Source: Massilia sp. Mn16-1_5
Lineage (GTDB): Bacteria > Pseudomonadota > Gammaproteobacteria > Burkholderiales > Burkholderiaceae_D
Direction of reading: 5' to 3'
Assembly (NCBI RefSeq): GCF_004798585.1
Contig: NZ_PPXQ01000011.1
Span: 1 to 64,000, forward strand
DNA length: 64,000 nucleotides
Part shown: in pieces, positions 16,992 through 25,610 of the stretch
Position numbering within the stretch: the stretch's first letter is position 1
Layout: every line of letters starts with the position of its first letter
Translations under genes and position numbers: made by a program
The notes under the pieces: model-generated
Database searches by the model: none
Told to the model about the DNA's origin: nothing
What the model saw: the letters and a program-made list of their open reading frames with translations, nothing else

Positions 16992-17891
16992 ATGTCCGCC
17001 CTTAACTACAAGCATTTGCGTTATTTCTGGATGGTCGGCAAGACAGGCAGCATCGCCAAGGCCGCCGCGCAGCTGCACCTGACGCCGCACTCGATCTCCG
17101 GGCAGTTGTCCGAATTTGCCCAGAGCCTGGACGTGGAATTGTTCCGGCGCGTCGGGCGCAACCTGGAGCTGACCGATGCCGGCCGCCGCGTCATGCGCTA
17201 CGCCGAAGAGATCTTCACGACCGGCGATGAATTGCTCGAACTGGTGCGCGACAAGCGCCTGAGCACGACCGTGTCGTTCAGGGTCGGCTGCGCCGATTCC
17301 GTCTCCAAGCTGATCGCCTGCCGCCTGGTGGAACCGGCCTTGGCGATGCCCGAACCGGTGCGCCTGATTTGCCGCGAGGGGCGGCTCGACAACCTGGTGG
17401 CGGATCTCGCCGTGCACCGCCTGGACCTGGTGATCGCGGATCGCCAGATCCCTGCGCACTTCAGTGTCCGGGCCTACAACCACCTGCTCGGCGAAAGCCC
17501 GATGACGGTCTTTGCCAGCGCCGCACTGGCCACCACCCTGGAACCGCACTTTCCGGTCTGCCTGCATGAGGCGCCCATGCTGCTGCCCGGCGAGGACTTC
17601 GCGATCCGCCACCGCCTGCTGCAGTGGCTGGAGCAGCACGCGGTACACCCGCGCGTGGTCGGCGAGTTCGACGACAGCGCCATGATGAAAGCCTTCGGCC
17701 AATCGGGCGCCGGCGTCTTTTTCGCGCCGACGGCCATCGCCGCGCAGGTGATCGCGCAGTATGGCGTCGTCGCCCTCGGCCGGATCGACGAGGTGGTGGA
17801 ACAGGTCTACGCCATCACGACCGAGCGGCGCCTGCGCCATCCGGCGACGCTGGCGATCAGCAACAACGCGCGCACGAGCTTGTTCGCTTAA
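16992..17891 (+). CDS. nhaR: LysR-family regulator, NhaR-like
   Basis: This 299-residue protein opens with MSALNYKHLRYFWMVGKTGSIAKAAAQLHLT, an N-terminal winged helix very close to the NhaR subgroup, whose hallmark is NYxHLxYFWMV. The rest is a LysR substrate-binding domain. NhaR in E. coli activates the sodium/proton antiporter nhaA and pgaABCD. No nhaA lies here; instead it is divergent from the hpf-like/terC operon, which is a plausible target. The 107-base intergenic region holds the inverted repeat CATCG-N7-CGATG at 16963-16979. ATG 16992 is used instead of 16977 because GTGGAAAA precedes it. Confidence 0.82.
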   Translation: MSALNYKHLRYFWMVGKTGSIAKAAAQLHLTPHSISGQLSEFAQSLDVELFRRVGRNLELTDAGRRVMRYAEEIFTTGDELLELVRDKRLSTTVSFRVGCADSVSKLIACRLVEPALAMPEPVRLICREGRLDNLVADLAVHRLDLVIADRQIPAHFSVRAYNHLLGESPMTVFASAALATTLEPHFPVCLHEAPMLLPGEDFAIRHRLLQWLEQHAVHPRVVGEFDDSAMMKAFGQSGAGVFFAPTAIAAQVIAQYGVVALGRIDEVVEQVYAITTERRLRHPATLAISNNARTSLFA

Positions 17892-17897
17892 GGACGG

Positions 17898-18926
17898 TCA
17901 TGCGCCGCGCTTGTCGCGGCCGCGCTGCCTGGCCTCCTTCATCAGCACCTTCCACTTCCCGCGCTCGGCAATGCGCTCCAGCGCCGTCTGCTCGGCGCGC
18001 CGGACCTCACGCAGCAGCTTGCGGTAGTTCTGCAGGCGGTCCGCATCTACGCTGCCACGCACCGCGCATCCCGGCTCGCTTTCGTGCGCGCAGTCGCGGA
18101 ACTGGCAGCTTGCGGCCAGCGCGGCGATGTCGTCGAAGGCCAATTCCAGCTCGTCCTCGTCCGCATCCGGCTGCCAGGCGCGCAGTCCCGGCGTATCGAT
18201 GATGCAGGCGCCGCCCGGACAGCGGTGCAGCGAGCGCGCCGTCGTCGTGTGGCGGCCGTGGTCGTCGCCCCGACGCGTGCCGCCCGTTGCCTGCGCACTG
18301 CCGGTCAAGGCGTTGGTCAGCGTGGACTTGCCGACGCCCGAGGAACCCAGCAGCACCAGCGTCTGCCCCGTTTCCATCCAGGGTGCGAGCGGGCCGCTGT
18401 CGCTTTGTTCGGCCGGATGCAGGGTCAGCGCCGGCACGTCATCCGGAATCCGCTCGCGCAAGCGGGCAATCTTGTCCGCGGCATCGACGCCGATGTCCGA
18501 TTTGGTCAGCACCATCACCGGGGCCACCCCGCAGGCGCGCACCAGCGCGATATAGCGCTCCATGCGGCGCGGATTGAAGTCCTGGTCGAGGCCCATCAGC
18601 AGCAGGGCCGTGTCGACGTTGCTGGCCAGGGCCTGCCGGCCCGAAGGCGTGCGGCGTGTCAGGCGGGTAGCAGGTTCGAGGATCATGTCGATCCAGTGTT
18701 CAGAGCCGCTGGAGACAAGCAGCACCCAGTCGCCGACGACGGGCGGCTCGGTATGGCGCAAATGACGTGCGCTCAACACCTGCGCGCCATCGTCGACGCT
18801 CAGCCAGTCGCGCTGGACTGCGGTGACGCGGGCAAGGCGGTGTTGCGGCGAGACGGCCGCGAGTTGTGAAACGAAATGCTGCTTGAATCCGATCCCGTGC
18901 AGGGTGGTGAAATCGAGGTCGATCAT
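17898..18926 (-). CDS. rsgA: Ribosome small-subunit biogenesis GTPase RsgA
   Basis: RsgA (YjeQ) is a circularly permuted GTPase that checks maturation of the 30S subunit. The 342-residue protein shows an OB-fold N-terminus, then the GTPase motifs in permuted order: G4 TKSD at 141-144, G1 GSSGVGKST at 194-202 and G3 DTPGLR near 240. A zinc module follows (CQFRDCAHESEPGC). The start at 18926 matches the family's usual N-terminus; the frame continues upstream to 19151 without coding character. The gene ends six bases from the convergent nhaR-like gene. RsgA paralogues exist in some genomes, so this need not be the only copy. Confidence 0.93.
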   Translation of the reverse strand: MIDLDFTTLHGIGFKQHFVSQLAAVSPQHRLARVTAVQRDWLSVDDGAQVLSARHLRHTEPPVVGDWVLLVSSGSEHWIDMILEPATRLTRRTPSGRQALASNVDTALLLMGLDQDFNPRRMERYIALVRACGVAPVMVLTKSDIGVDAADKIARLRERIPDDVPALTLHPAEQSDSGPLAPWMETGQTLVLLGSSGVGKSTLTNALTGSAQATGGTRRGDDHGRHTTTARSLHRCPGGACIIDTPGLRAWQPDADEDELELAFDDIAALAASCQFRDCAHESEPGCAVRGSVDADRLQNYRKLLREVRRAEQTALERIAERGKWKVLMKEARQRGRDKRGA

Positions 18927-19182
18927 GACGATGTGTTTTCCAGTTCGATGGGCGCAACAGGCGTGCGCGAACCGCTGCGAGGCAGCGTGTGTCGAAAATT
19001 GGAAGGTCGGCGCTAATGCGCCCGGGACATCGTCGCGATGAACGAGCGGATCAGGCGGCCGACCGGAGGGCGGTATCAGGCTGGACCATGTTCGTCTCCC
19101 CGGGGCGTGTGAATGGACTGCCATTCTGGCCGGGCATGGCGGCCAGGTCAAGCGCCGCGCATGCCCGCTACAAGATACCGCT

Positions 19183-20382
19183 TCAGATCCCCATCACATA
19201 CTGCTCGCTGCGCATCCTGCGCGCGGCGAATTCCATCGCCGCCCAGGCCAGCAGCAGGGGCAGCACGCAGGTCAGCAGATACGGCAGCGCACCGATCGCC
19301 TTGCCCGCGGCGATCGCCTGGAACATGGTCTGGTTCCCCAGCACCGGCACCGCATACATCCAGGTCTGCGTGCTCAGGTCGAGCATGGGGATGATCATCA
19401 GGGGCAGCATGGGCAGCGTAGTCAGGATGCCGGCGCTGGCCTGCGCTTCCTTGAAGGTCTTCGAGTTCATCGCCAGCGCGACCTGCACGGCGCCGACGAA
19501 CAGGCACAGGGGCAAGGCGGCCGCGATCACGAGCGCCAGCATCGGGATACTCAGGCGCCAGGACAGGCCGATTTCTTCCAGCGGCAGCAGCGACAGCACG
19601 CCGTGGGCGACGATCAGTTCGCAGCCCAGGCCGATCGCGGCCAGCGCGGAGGCGGCCAGCCACTTGCCGGCCACCAGCTCGCGTGCACGCATCGGCTGGG
19701 CCATCAGCACCTCAAGCGAGCGGCGCTCGCGTTCGCCGGCGGTGGTATCGATGGCCATGGACAGGCCGAACAGGAAGACCGGCACGAAGAACATGCCGAG
19801 ATACAGGCCGATGCGCTTGCCGGCACCGCCGGCCCCGTCGCTGGTATCGTAGCGCTCCAGGCGCAGGGGCACGAGGACGGCCTGCGACACGCCATGCGCT
19901 TCCAGGCGGGCGCCCGCGATGCCGTTGGCGTAGTCGCGCAGGATGCCTTCCAGCTCGCGCCGCTGCTCGTCCTTGTCGACGGACGAATCGAACCACAAGG
20001 CGAGCGGCGCCGGGCGGACCTCGGCATAGTAGCTGCTGAATTCGGGCTCCAGCCTGAGCACGCCCACGAATGTCTTCTCGCTCAGCAGCGCCTTGATGGC
20101 GGTATCGTCCATGGGAGCGCGCTCGCTCACCTTGACGCTTTTCTCGCGCAAGTGCGCCAGCAGGTTGGGGGCCTGTGCGCCGCCGATGACGGCCAGTTCG
20201 ATGCCGGCCTTCTCGGTGCGCGTGCTGCGCTCGATCGTGGTGTGCAGGAAGAAGCCGACCAGCGCCGGATACAGCAAGGTCAGCATCAGCAGCATGGTCA
20301 GTGTGCGCTTCTCGCGCAGCGCCTCCAGCAGTTCCTTGTGCATGACGACGAACCAGAGCGGTGTGGTGGTGTGGCGCTTCAT
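19183..20382 (-). CDS. ABC transporter permease, NatB type
   Basis: This 399-residue ABC-2 permease starts MKRHTTTPLWFVVMHKELLEALREKR, a cytoplasmic coupling helix before the first membrane span. A large extracytoplasmic domain (about residues 50-190) comes next, then five C-terminal membrane spans. TTAGERERRSLEVLMAQPMRARELVAGKW is the conserved cytoplasmic segment of Na+ efflux permease NatB-like proteins. The start overlaps the upstream ATPase stop as ATGA. With its ATPase it should form an exporter; sodium is one known substrate of the family, but the real cargo is unknown. Confidence 0.9.
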   Translation of the reverse strand: MKRHTTTPLWFVVMHKELLEALREKRTLTMLLMLTLLYPALVGFFLHTTIERSTRTEKAGIELAVIGGAQAPNLLAHLREKSVKVSERAPMDDTAIKALLSEKTFVGVLRLEPEFSSYYAEVRPAPLALWFDSSVDKDEQRRELEGILRDYANGIAGARLEAHGVSQAVLVPLRLERYDTSDGAGGAGKRIGLYLGMFFVPVFLFGLSMAIDTTAGERERRSLEVLMAQPMRARELVAGKWLAASALAAIGLGCELIVAHGVLSLLPLEEIGLSWRLSIPMLALVIAAALPLCLFVGAVQVALAMNSKTFKEAQASAGILTTLPMLPLMIIPMLDLSTQTWMYAVPVLGNQTMFQAIAAGKAIGALPYLLTCVLPLLLAWAAMEFAARRMRSEQYVMGI

Positions 20383-21113
20383 GCTGCGATCCCCTCTTCC
20401 GTGCCGACCAGGTGAACGAATGCGTCCTCCAGGCTGGCGATACCGGTTTGCCTGCACAGTTCCTGCGGCGAGCCTTGCGCCACGGTCTGTCCCTTGGCGA
20501 TGACGATCACGTCGTCGCACAGCTGCGTCACTTCCTGCATCACGTGGGTCGCGAGGATGATGCAGCAACCTTCGGCGCGCATGGCCGCCAGCGCGCGCCG
20601 CAGGGCGCGCGTGCTCATCACGTCCAGGCCGCGCGTCGGCTCGTCGAGCAGCAGGTTGCGCGGCCGGTGCAGCAGGGTCCGGGCCAGCGCCACCTTGATG
20701 CGCTGGCCCTGCGAAAAGCCGCGGCAAGGGCGATCCAGGATGTCGTCCAGTCCCAGCAGTTCGGTCACTTCGTCGATGCGGCGCGCAATCGCTGCCTTGT
20801 CCATGCCGTTGATCCGCCCGAAATAGCGCAGGTACTCGCGGGTACTGAGGCGTTCGTAGAGGCCGAACTGGTCGGTCAGCAGGCCGATGTTGCGGCGTGC
20901 GCCGAGCGGATCGGCGGCCGGATCGATCCCGTCGATGCTGACCATGCCGCGGTCGCGGCTGAGCAGGCCGACGAGGGTGCGCATCAGGGTCGTCTTGCCG
21001 GCGCCGTTCGGGCCGAGCAGCGCGGTGGTGCGGCCGTCGGCGGCAGTAAAACTCACGCCGGCCAGCGCGTGCACGGCGCCGAAACGTTTGTGGATGTCTG
21101 TCACTTCGATCAT
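20379..21113 (-). CDS. ABC transporter ATP-binding protein, NatA type
   Basis: This 244-residue nucleotide-binding subunit has Walker A GPNGAGKTT near residue 33, the variant signature FSQGQRIKVALARTLL, Walker B NLLLDEPTRGLD and the H-loop ATHVMQEV. The start at 21113 is chosen at MIEVTDIHKRF, where the fold begins; the frame to 21263 overlaps the upstream hydrolase gene. Signature residues SQGQ instead of SGGQ are common in this exporter group. It is the third gene of the DUF2812 operon and is coupled by a 4-base overlap to the permease. Confidence 0.92.
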   Translation of the reverse strand: MIEVTDIHKRFGAVHALAGVSFTAADGRTTALLGPNGAGKTTLMRTLVGLLSRDRGMVSIDGIDPAADPLGARRNIGLLTDQFGLYERLSTREYLRYFGRINGMDKAAIARRIDEVTELLGLDDILDRPCRGFSQGQRIKVALARTLLHRPRNLLLDEPTRGLDVMSTRALRRALAAMRAEGCCIILATHVMQEVTQLCDDVIVIAKGQTVAQGSPQELCRQTGIASLEDAFVHLVGTEEGIAA

Positions 21114-21123
21114 GGCGCGTCCT

Positions 21124-22548
21124 TCAGGGATGGGTGCCGGCGTGGCCGAGCTGGAATGGGGGAATCGCGATCTCCTCGAGGCAGCGCTGGTCCACTGCCT
21201 GTTCCGGGCGATCGAGAAATGCGCGCAGCAGGCGCGGCGCGCAGCCCAGGGCGGCGACGCCATGACCGGCCGCGCGCACGACCAATTGCTGCGCCTTCGG
21301 CATGGCCTTGGCGGCGCTGGCGGCGCCCGAGGGCGGCGTGACCGGGTCGAGCGCGCCCGACAGCAGCAGGGCCGGCGCCGCGATCGGACCGCCTGGTGGC
21401 GCGGCGGCCGCCGCTACGCCGGTCAGCTTGCACAGTGCGGCGATCCGCTCCGCGTGACCACGCAGGAAGGAGCCGGCTTCGTCGGACGCGCGTAACGCGG
21501 GCGTCAGGCGCGGGACGTCTTCCGCGCAGACGACGGCCACGTACAAAGGCAGCGCCAGATAGCCTTCCGGCGACAGGTCGGCGCCGGTAAAGCCGCGCGC
21601 CACGAAGGGGCCCCAGTTGCCCTGGTAAGCGCTGTGGATCAGGTAAGGCAGGCGCTGGCTCGTCTGCGGCGCATACAGGCTGTTGTGGATCGTGTAGGCG
21701 AAACGCATGTTCGACAGCGGCACCCGCGTCGCCTGCGCCGTGCGCGGATGGGCGAAGTCGAGGGTCACGGCGCCGGCATTCACGCGCGCCAGCAGGGCGT
21801 CGAACTCGGTGCGCAGGGCCGGGAAGGCGCGGGCGCAGGCCCGGTCCGCCGCGCAGCGTTCGAATACCGAATCGAGCGCGCGCTGCGAGTAGGTGGCGCT
21901 GGCCGGAATCACCCGCTCGGGCGGCGCCACGCCATCGAGGACAAGGCTGCGCACGCTGCCCGGATAGCTGCGCGCATAGTGCTGCCCGAGGCGCGTGCCG
22001 TAGGAACCGCCGAACAGGTTGACCTTGCCGTAGCCCAGCGCCAGGCGCACGCGTTCGATGTCGTGCGCGGCATTCGCGGTGCTATAGAACTTGAGCGGAT
22101 GCACCAGCGTGCCGAGGCAGCGCGCAAAGGCGGCCTGCATCTCGGCCTCGTTCGCGGCCTCGTCGACCGGGTCGCCGGGACAGCGCAGCTTGCCCGACAG
22201 GCCGGTGCCGCGCTGGTCGATGAAGACGATGTCGCGGGTGGCGCGCACCCGCTGGAACATCGTGCCGAGCGTGGCCACCACGTTTGAGCCGGCCTCGCCC
22301 GGCCCGCCGGCCAGCACGAACAGCGGGTCCGGGCTCGCCACCTGGCGAAACGCCGGCGCCACCGTCACGTGAATCTTCAGCTGCGTACCGGTCGGGCGCT
22401 GCGGGTCGAGCGGCACCGCGACGCTATGGCAACGCAGCGGCTCCTTGCTGCCGGGCAGGTGACACTCCCGTCCGCTACTGGCCGCATGGACCCAGGCCGG
22501 GACGTAAAACATCAGGACGAGCAAGGCCCATGAAATACGCAATTTCAT
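21124..22548 (-). CDS. Secreted alpha/beta hydrolase with TAP-like C-terminus
   Basis: This 474-residue exported enzyme has a signal peptide (about 1-22, ...WVHAA), the oxyanion motif AGGPGEAGSN, the nucleophile elbow GGSYGT, and a C-terminal TAP-like domain with LLLSGALDPVTPP (acid) and AGHGVAALG (His). The order is that of Streptomyces tripeptidyl aminopeptidases and SCO7095-like hydrolases of family S33. It sits between the DUF2812 gene and the NatA-type gene, ten bases from the latter. The operon may therefore combine an exporter with processing of an exported peptide or amide. This is an inference from order only. Confidence 0.87.
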   Translation of the reverse strand: MKLRISWALLVLMFYVPAWVHAASSGRECHLPGSKEPLRCHSVAVPLDPQRPTGTQLKIHVTVAPAFRQVASPDPLFVLAGGPGEAGSNVVATLGTMFQRVRATRDIVFIDQRGTGLSGKLRCPGDPVDEAANEAEMQAAFARCLGTLVHPLKFYSTANAAHDIERVRLALGYGKVNLFGGSYGTRLGQHYARSYPGSVRSLVLDGVAPPERVIPASATYSQRALDSVFERCAADRACARAFPALRTEFDALLARVNAGAVTLDFAHPRTAQATRVPLSNMRFAYTIHNSLYAPQTSQRLPYLIHSAYQGNWGPFVARGFTGADLSPEGYLALPLYVAVVCAEDVPRLTPALRASDEAGSFLRGHAERIAALCKLTGVAAAAAPPGGPIAAPALLLSGALDPVTPPSGAASAAKAMPKAQQLVVRAAGHGVAALGCAPRLLRAFLDRPEQAVDQRCLEEIAIPPFQLGHAGTHP

Positions 22549-22606
22549 TCAAAAACTCCTCGAACAGAGTAAAAGTGGTGTGCCGCGGGAGCCTGCGTGT
22601 GCCGTC

Positions 22607-23128
22607 CTAGGACGTCGGATTGCGCAGCCTGCGTATGCGCAGCACCAGCCGCAGCACCGCGTACAGGGTGACGACGGCTATGCCGAGCAGCATTCCGATG
22701 CTCCTGGGCGTCGCCTCGCCGGGGTGACGGAAGGGCAGCATGATGAAAAACGGCAGCCAGGCCAGGGCGAACAGCCAGATCAGGCGTTGATACTTGCGGA
22801 TGCGCGATTCGACGTCGGTAAAGATTTCCGGGCTGCGTCCCGCACGCGCCGGGGCACGCCAGAACTGCCAGCCCAGCACCTGGTCCACGTGCTCCCATCC
22901 GGCATCGGCGAACAACTGGAAATAGTCCGCTTTCGCGCGCCTGGCCTGGAAGTCGAGCCGGTAGCTCATCTCGGCCGGCGCGCCGCGGCGGAACACGAAC
23001 CAGCAACGCAGGATCCCTACCTTGTGCAGGTGCAAGCCCTGGCGCGCCATGTCCTGCAGCCAGGCCTCGAGCGCGTGGTCGGCGTCATCCCAGAAGAATT
23101 TGAATTTGGTGACGAATTGATCGCTCAT
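22607..23128 (-). CDS. DUF2812 membrane protein
   Basis: A 173-residue protein. Its first 110 residues match the DUF2812 pattern (KFKFFWDDADHALEAWLQDMARQG, then the Trp/Phe-rich YFQLFADAGWEHVDQVLGWQFWR), followed by two membrane spans (about 120-140 and 146-168) and a basic tail. DUF2812 proteins are usually encoded beside a PadR-family repressor and often with ABC exporters. Here the exporter is present but no PadR gene is visible. The start at 23128 follows AGAAGG. A strong promoter and operator-like repeats lie about 80-110 bases upstream. Confidence 0.85.
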   Translation of the reverse strand: MSDQFVTKFKFFWDDADHALEAWLQDMARQGLHLHKVGILRCWFVFRRGAPAEMSYRLDFQARRAKADYFQLFADAGWEHVDQVLGWQFWRAPARAGRSPEIFTDVESRIRKYQRLIWLFALAWLPFFIMLPFRHPGEATPRSIGMLLGIAVVTLYAVLRLVLRIRRLRNPTS

Positions 23129-23162
23129 GCCTTCTGCCTTTGTCGAAAGTGGAACCGCGCGC

Positions 23163-23242
23163 ACTCGATATACCTGCACCCGATACATTGAGACTCGATA
23201 TATCGGGTGACGACATAGTAGCAGTGCTAAATCTTTTGTCAA
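23163..23242 (-). promoter_or_regulatory. Promoter and repeated operator of the DUF2812-NatAB operon
   Basis: On the minus strand TTGACA (23237-23242, perfect -35) is followed after 16 bases by TACTAT (23215-23220, -10). Immediately downstream lie ACTCGATATA at 23163-23172 and again at 23193-23202, plus the inverted repeat CACCCGATA (23177-23185) / TATCGGGTG (23201-23209). These cover the expected transcription start and the early leader. Such placement suits a repressor; PadR is the family expected with DUF2812. Confidence 0.75.
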
Positions 23243-23431
23243 CAAGAAAAAGTGATGGAGAAAAGCCTTATTTGCAGCTGGCTTCGTTCGCTGAAAGCAC
23301 TTGAGCCCGCTTATCCATTTTGCATTTCAAAATAGCAACTTCAGACCTGCGCTTGGGTTAAAATGCTCTGGTCTGCCGGACGGGGCGGACTCAACAGTGC
23401 GTCAACAGATCCGTCGTTGCTTGGTCATTGA

Positions 23432-24637
23432 ATGCCGAAAGATGCCGTGTCAGTCCACTATTTGCCCACCCTCCCCCTGACGATCGACCGCAGGCGCGCC
23501 GAATTCGCGGACCGCGCCTTCGAAGACCGCTTCGCCCGTCACTGCCTCCCTGAGCGCAATGCCCAGCTAAAAGTCAGCCTGCTGTTTTCGGCAGGCTTTT
23601 ATGTGCTGTTCGGGCTGACCGATATCGCGACGCTGGGCCCCACCGCCACCGCCTGGGCCATGGTCGCCCTGCGTCTCGTCGTCGCGCTGGCCGCGCTGGG
23701 CGCCTGGGCCGCCATTTCGCGCCATCCGGATTCGGTGCAGGTCTCGCTGCGGTCCACCTGCGCGGTGCTGGGCATCGGCGTCGGTGTCTTCCCGGTCCTG
23801 TGCTGGTACCAGCCCGAGGCGATGGCATGGAACCTGATGTCGCATGCGCTGATCCTGATGGCGATCTACGTCATCTTCCCCAACCGCTTCATCTATGCGC
23901 TGGCGATCGGCATCGGCTCGAGCGTGGTGTTTGCGGCGATGCTGCTGGTCCAGGGCGGCCTCAAACTGGACGACCTGGTGGCGCTGGTCCTGATGCTCAT
24001 CCTCGGCAATGCCCTCGGCTATATCGCCGCGCGCCGCTTCCACCTCGCCCAGCGCGAGCAGTTTCGTTCGACCATGCTGCTGCAGGAGCTGGCCGACCGC
24101 GATCCGCTGACCGGCTGCCTCAACCGCCGGGTGTTCCAGAGCGGCATGCTGGACGCCGAGCTGGCGCGGACCCGCCGCTACGGCACCGCCCTGTCGGTCA
24201 TCCTCTGCGACATCGACCACTTCAAGCGCATCAACGACACCCACGGCCACGCCGCGGGCGACGAAGTGCTGAGCGAATTCGCCGGCCTGCTGCGCTCCAT
24301 GGCACGCGAAGGGATCGACAGCGTGATTCGCTACGGCGGCGAGGAATTCCTGCTGGTGCTGCCGCAGACGGAACTGGCCGGCGCCCAGGTTCTGGCGGAA
24401 CGAATCCGGCATGCCTTCGCCGAGGCGGCGACAATGACGGCAAACGGCAGCCTCGTGTCGACCACCGCCAGCTTCGGCGTGGCGTCGGTGCCGGCCCGCC
24501 ATCCGTCGCCGCCGGCCACTTTCGAGGCGCTGATTGCAGCCGCCGATGAGCAGCTGTATGCGGTCAAGCGTGGCGGACGCAATGGGGTGCGTGGGACGGT
24601 GATCACGGCCATGCCCGTGCTGGCGCGGGCGGTATGA
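23432..24637 (+). CDS. Membrane diguanylate cyclase (GGDEF)
   Basis: This 401-residue protein makes the second messenger c-di-GMP. Residues about 48-205 form six membrane spans. A short linker leads to a GGDEF domain from about 222 (RDPLTGCLNRRVF) with the active-site motif GGEEF at 302-306 and conserved CDIDHFKRINDTHGH. The product-inhibition RxxD site is not intact (EGID at the expected spacing), so feedback control may be weak. No sensor domain other than the membrane part is seen. No clear ribosome binding site precedes ATG 23432. The next gene starts 34 bases downstream in the same direction. Confidence 0.92.
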   Translation: MPKDAVSVHYLPTLPLTIDRRRAEFADRAFEDRFARHCLPERNAQLKVSLLFSAGFYVLFGLTDIATLGPTATAWAMVALRLVVALAALGAWAAISRHPDSVQVSLRSTCAVLGIGVGVFPVLCWYQPEAMAWNLMSHALILMAIYVIFPNRFIYALAIGIGSSVVFAAMLLVQGGLKLDDLVALVLMLILGNALGYIAARRFHLAQREQFRSTMLLQELADRDPLTGCLNRRVFQSGMLDAELARTRRYGTALSVILCDIDHFKRINDTHGHAAGDEVLSEFAGLLRSMAREGIDSVIRYGGEEFLLVLPQTELAGAQVLAERIRHAFAEAATMTANGSLVSTTASFGVASVPARHPSPPATFEALIAAADEQLYAVKRGGRNGVRGTVITAMPVLARAV

Positions 24638-24671
24638 TGACACCAATCCCATCTTTTGAACGCCTGCTCAA

Positions 24672-25403
24672 ATGACCATGTCTGCTGCCCTCAAAGCCGC
24701 TTTCACCCCTGCCGGCAAGCTGCGCGCCTCCATCAACCTGGGCAATCCCATCCTCGCCTACCGCGATGCGGCGGGCAATGCGGCCGGCGTGTCGGTCGAC
24801 CTGGCGACCGAGTTTGCCAAACGGCTGGGCGTGGAACTGGAAATGGTGGTCGTGGACGCCGCGGGTAAATCGGTCGAGGTCGTCGTCAGGGAAGATGCCG
24901 ACATCGGCTTCTTCGCCATCGACCCGCTGCGCGGCGAGCACATCGCGTTCACCAGCGCGTATGTCCTGATCGAGGGCTGCTACCTGGTGAAGGACGACTC
25001 GCCGCTGCGCGCCAACGAGGAGGTCGACGTGGCTGCGCACCGCGTGGTGGTCGGCAAGGGTAGCGCCTACGACCTCTACTTGACGCGCACCCTGAAGCAG
25101 GCGCAAATCGTGCGCTCGCCGACCTCGCCGACGGTGGTCGATGTCTTCCTGGAAGAAAGCGCGGACGTCGCGGCCGGGGTCAAACAGCAGCTGGAAGCCG
25201 ACGCCAGGCGCCTGGGCGGACTGCGCCTGCTGGGCGAGCGCTTCATGGTGATCCAGCAGGCGATGGGCACGCCGAAGAGCCGCGGTCTCGAGGCCGCAGC
25301 CTTCCTCGCCGGCTTCGTCGAAGAGATGAAAGCGGGTGGCTTCGTTGCCGCGGCATTGGCGCGGCATAGCATCGAAGGGGCGTCGGTGGCACCGGCGGCG
25401 TGA
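24672..25403 (+). CDS. Periplasmic-binding-protein-fold protein (SBP_bac_3) without signal peptide
   Basis: This 243-residue protein has the fold of amino-acid ABC transporter binding proteins: GKLRASINLGNPILAYRD, GVSVDLATEFAKRLGVELEMV, DIGFFAIDPLRGEHIAFTSAYVLIEG and GKGSAYDLYLTR. The N-terminus goes straight into the first strand. An in-frame TGA at 24657-24659 leaves no room for a longer start, so no export signal exists and the product should stay in the cytoplasm. No permease or ATPase gene is nearby. It lies 34 bases after the diguanylate cyclase, suggesting co-transcription and perhaps a ligand-sensing role. Such unexported homologues also occur as enzymes or orphans. Confidence 0.82.
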   Translation: MTMSAALKAAFTPAGKLRASINLGNPILAYRDAAGNAAGVSVDLATEFAKRLGVELEMVVVDAAGKSVEVVVREDADIGFFAIDPLRGEHIAFTSAYVLIEGCYLVKDDSPLRANEEVDVAAHRVVVGKGSAYDLYLTRTLKQAQIVRSPTSPTVVDVFLEESADVAAGVKQQLEADARRLGGLRLLGERFMVIQQAMGTPKSRGLEAAAFLAGFVEEMKAGGFVAAALARHSIEGASVAPAA

Positions 25404-25610
25404 GCGCCGAGTCTTCACTTTTTCTTACATCAGAAGTGAATTGCGGTGAATGATCGGATGCATTCCCGGCATTAATCTGTGTTGATATCGACTCGATGCG
25501 TCGGCAGAACCTTTTCTGCCCGCGGCGTCCATGGTCCACGCACACCGGCAGCAAGACCGGTACGGCTGTAGAGGTAATCCCGGTTTACCCCACTTCACGG
25601 AGACAACAGC
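25404..25610. other. Intergenic region before the Bug-type gene
   Basis: There is no gene in this 207-base stretch. An inverted repeat TTCACTT (25414-25420) / AAGTGAA (25434-25440) with a 13-base loop follows the upstream stop and may act as a weak transcription end, but it lacks a T run. No clear promoter elements for the downstream gene could be picked out. Confidence 0.4.

Noticed and set aside
19051..19089. A 12-codon minus-strand frame with a good ribosome binding site upstream of rsgA
   Set aside because: It is too short to judge, and no attenuator-like structure follows; it may be a chance or a remnant.
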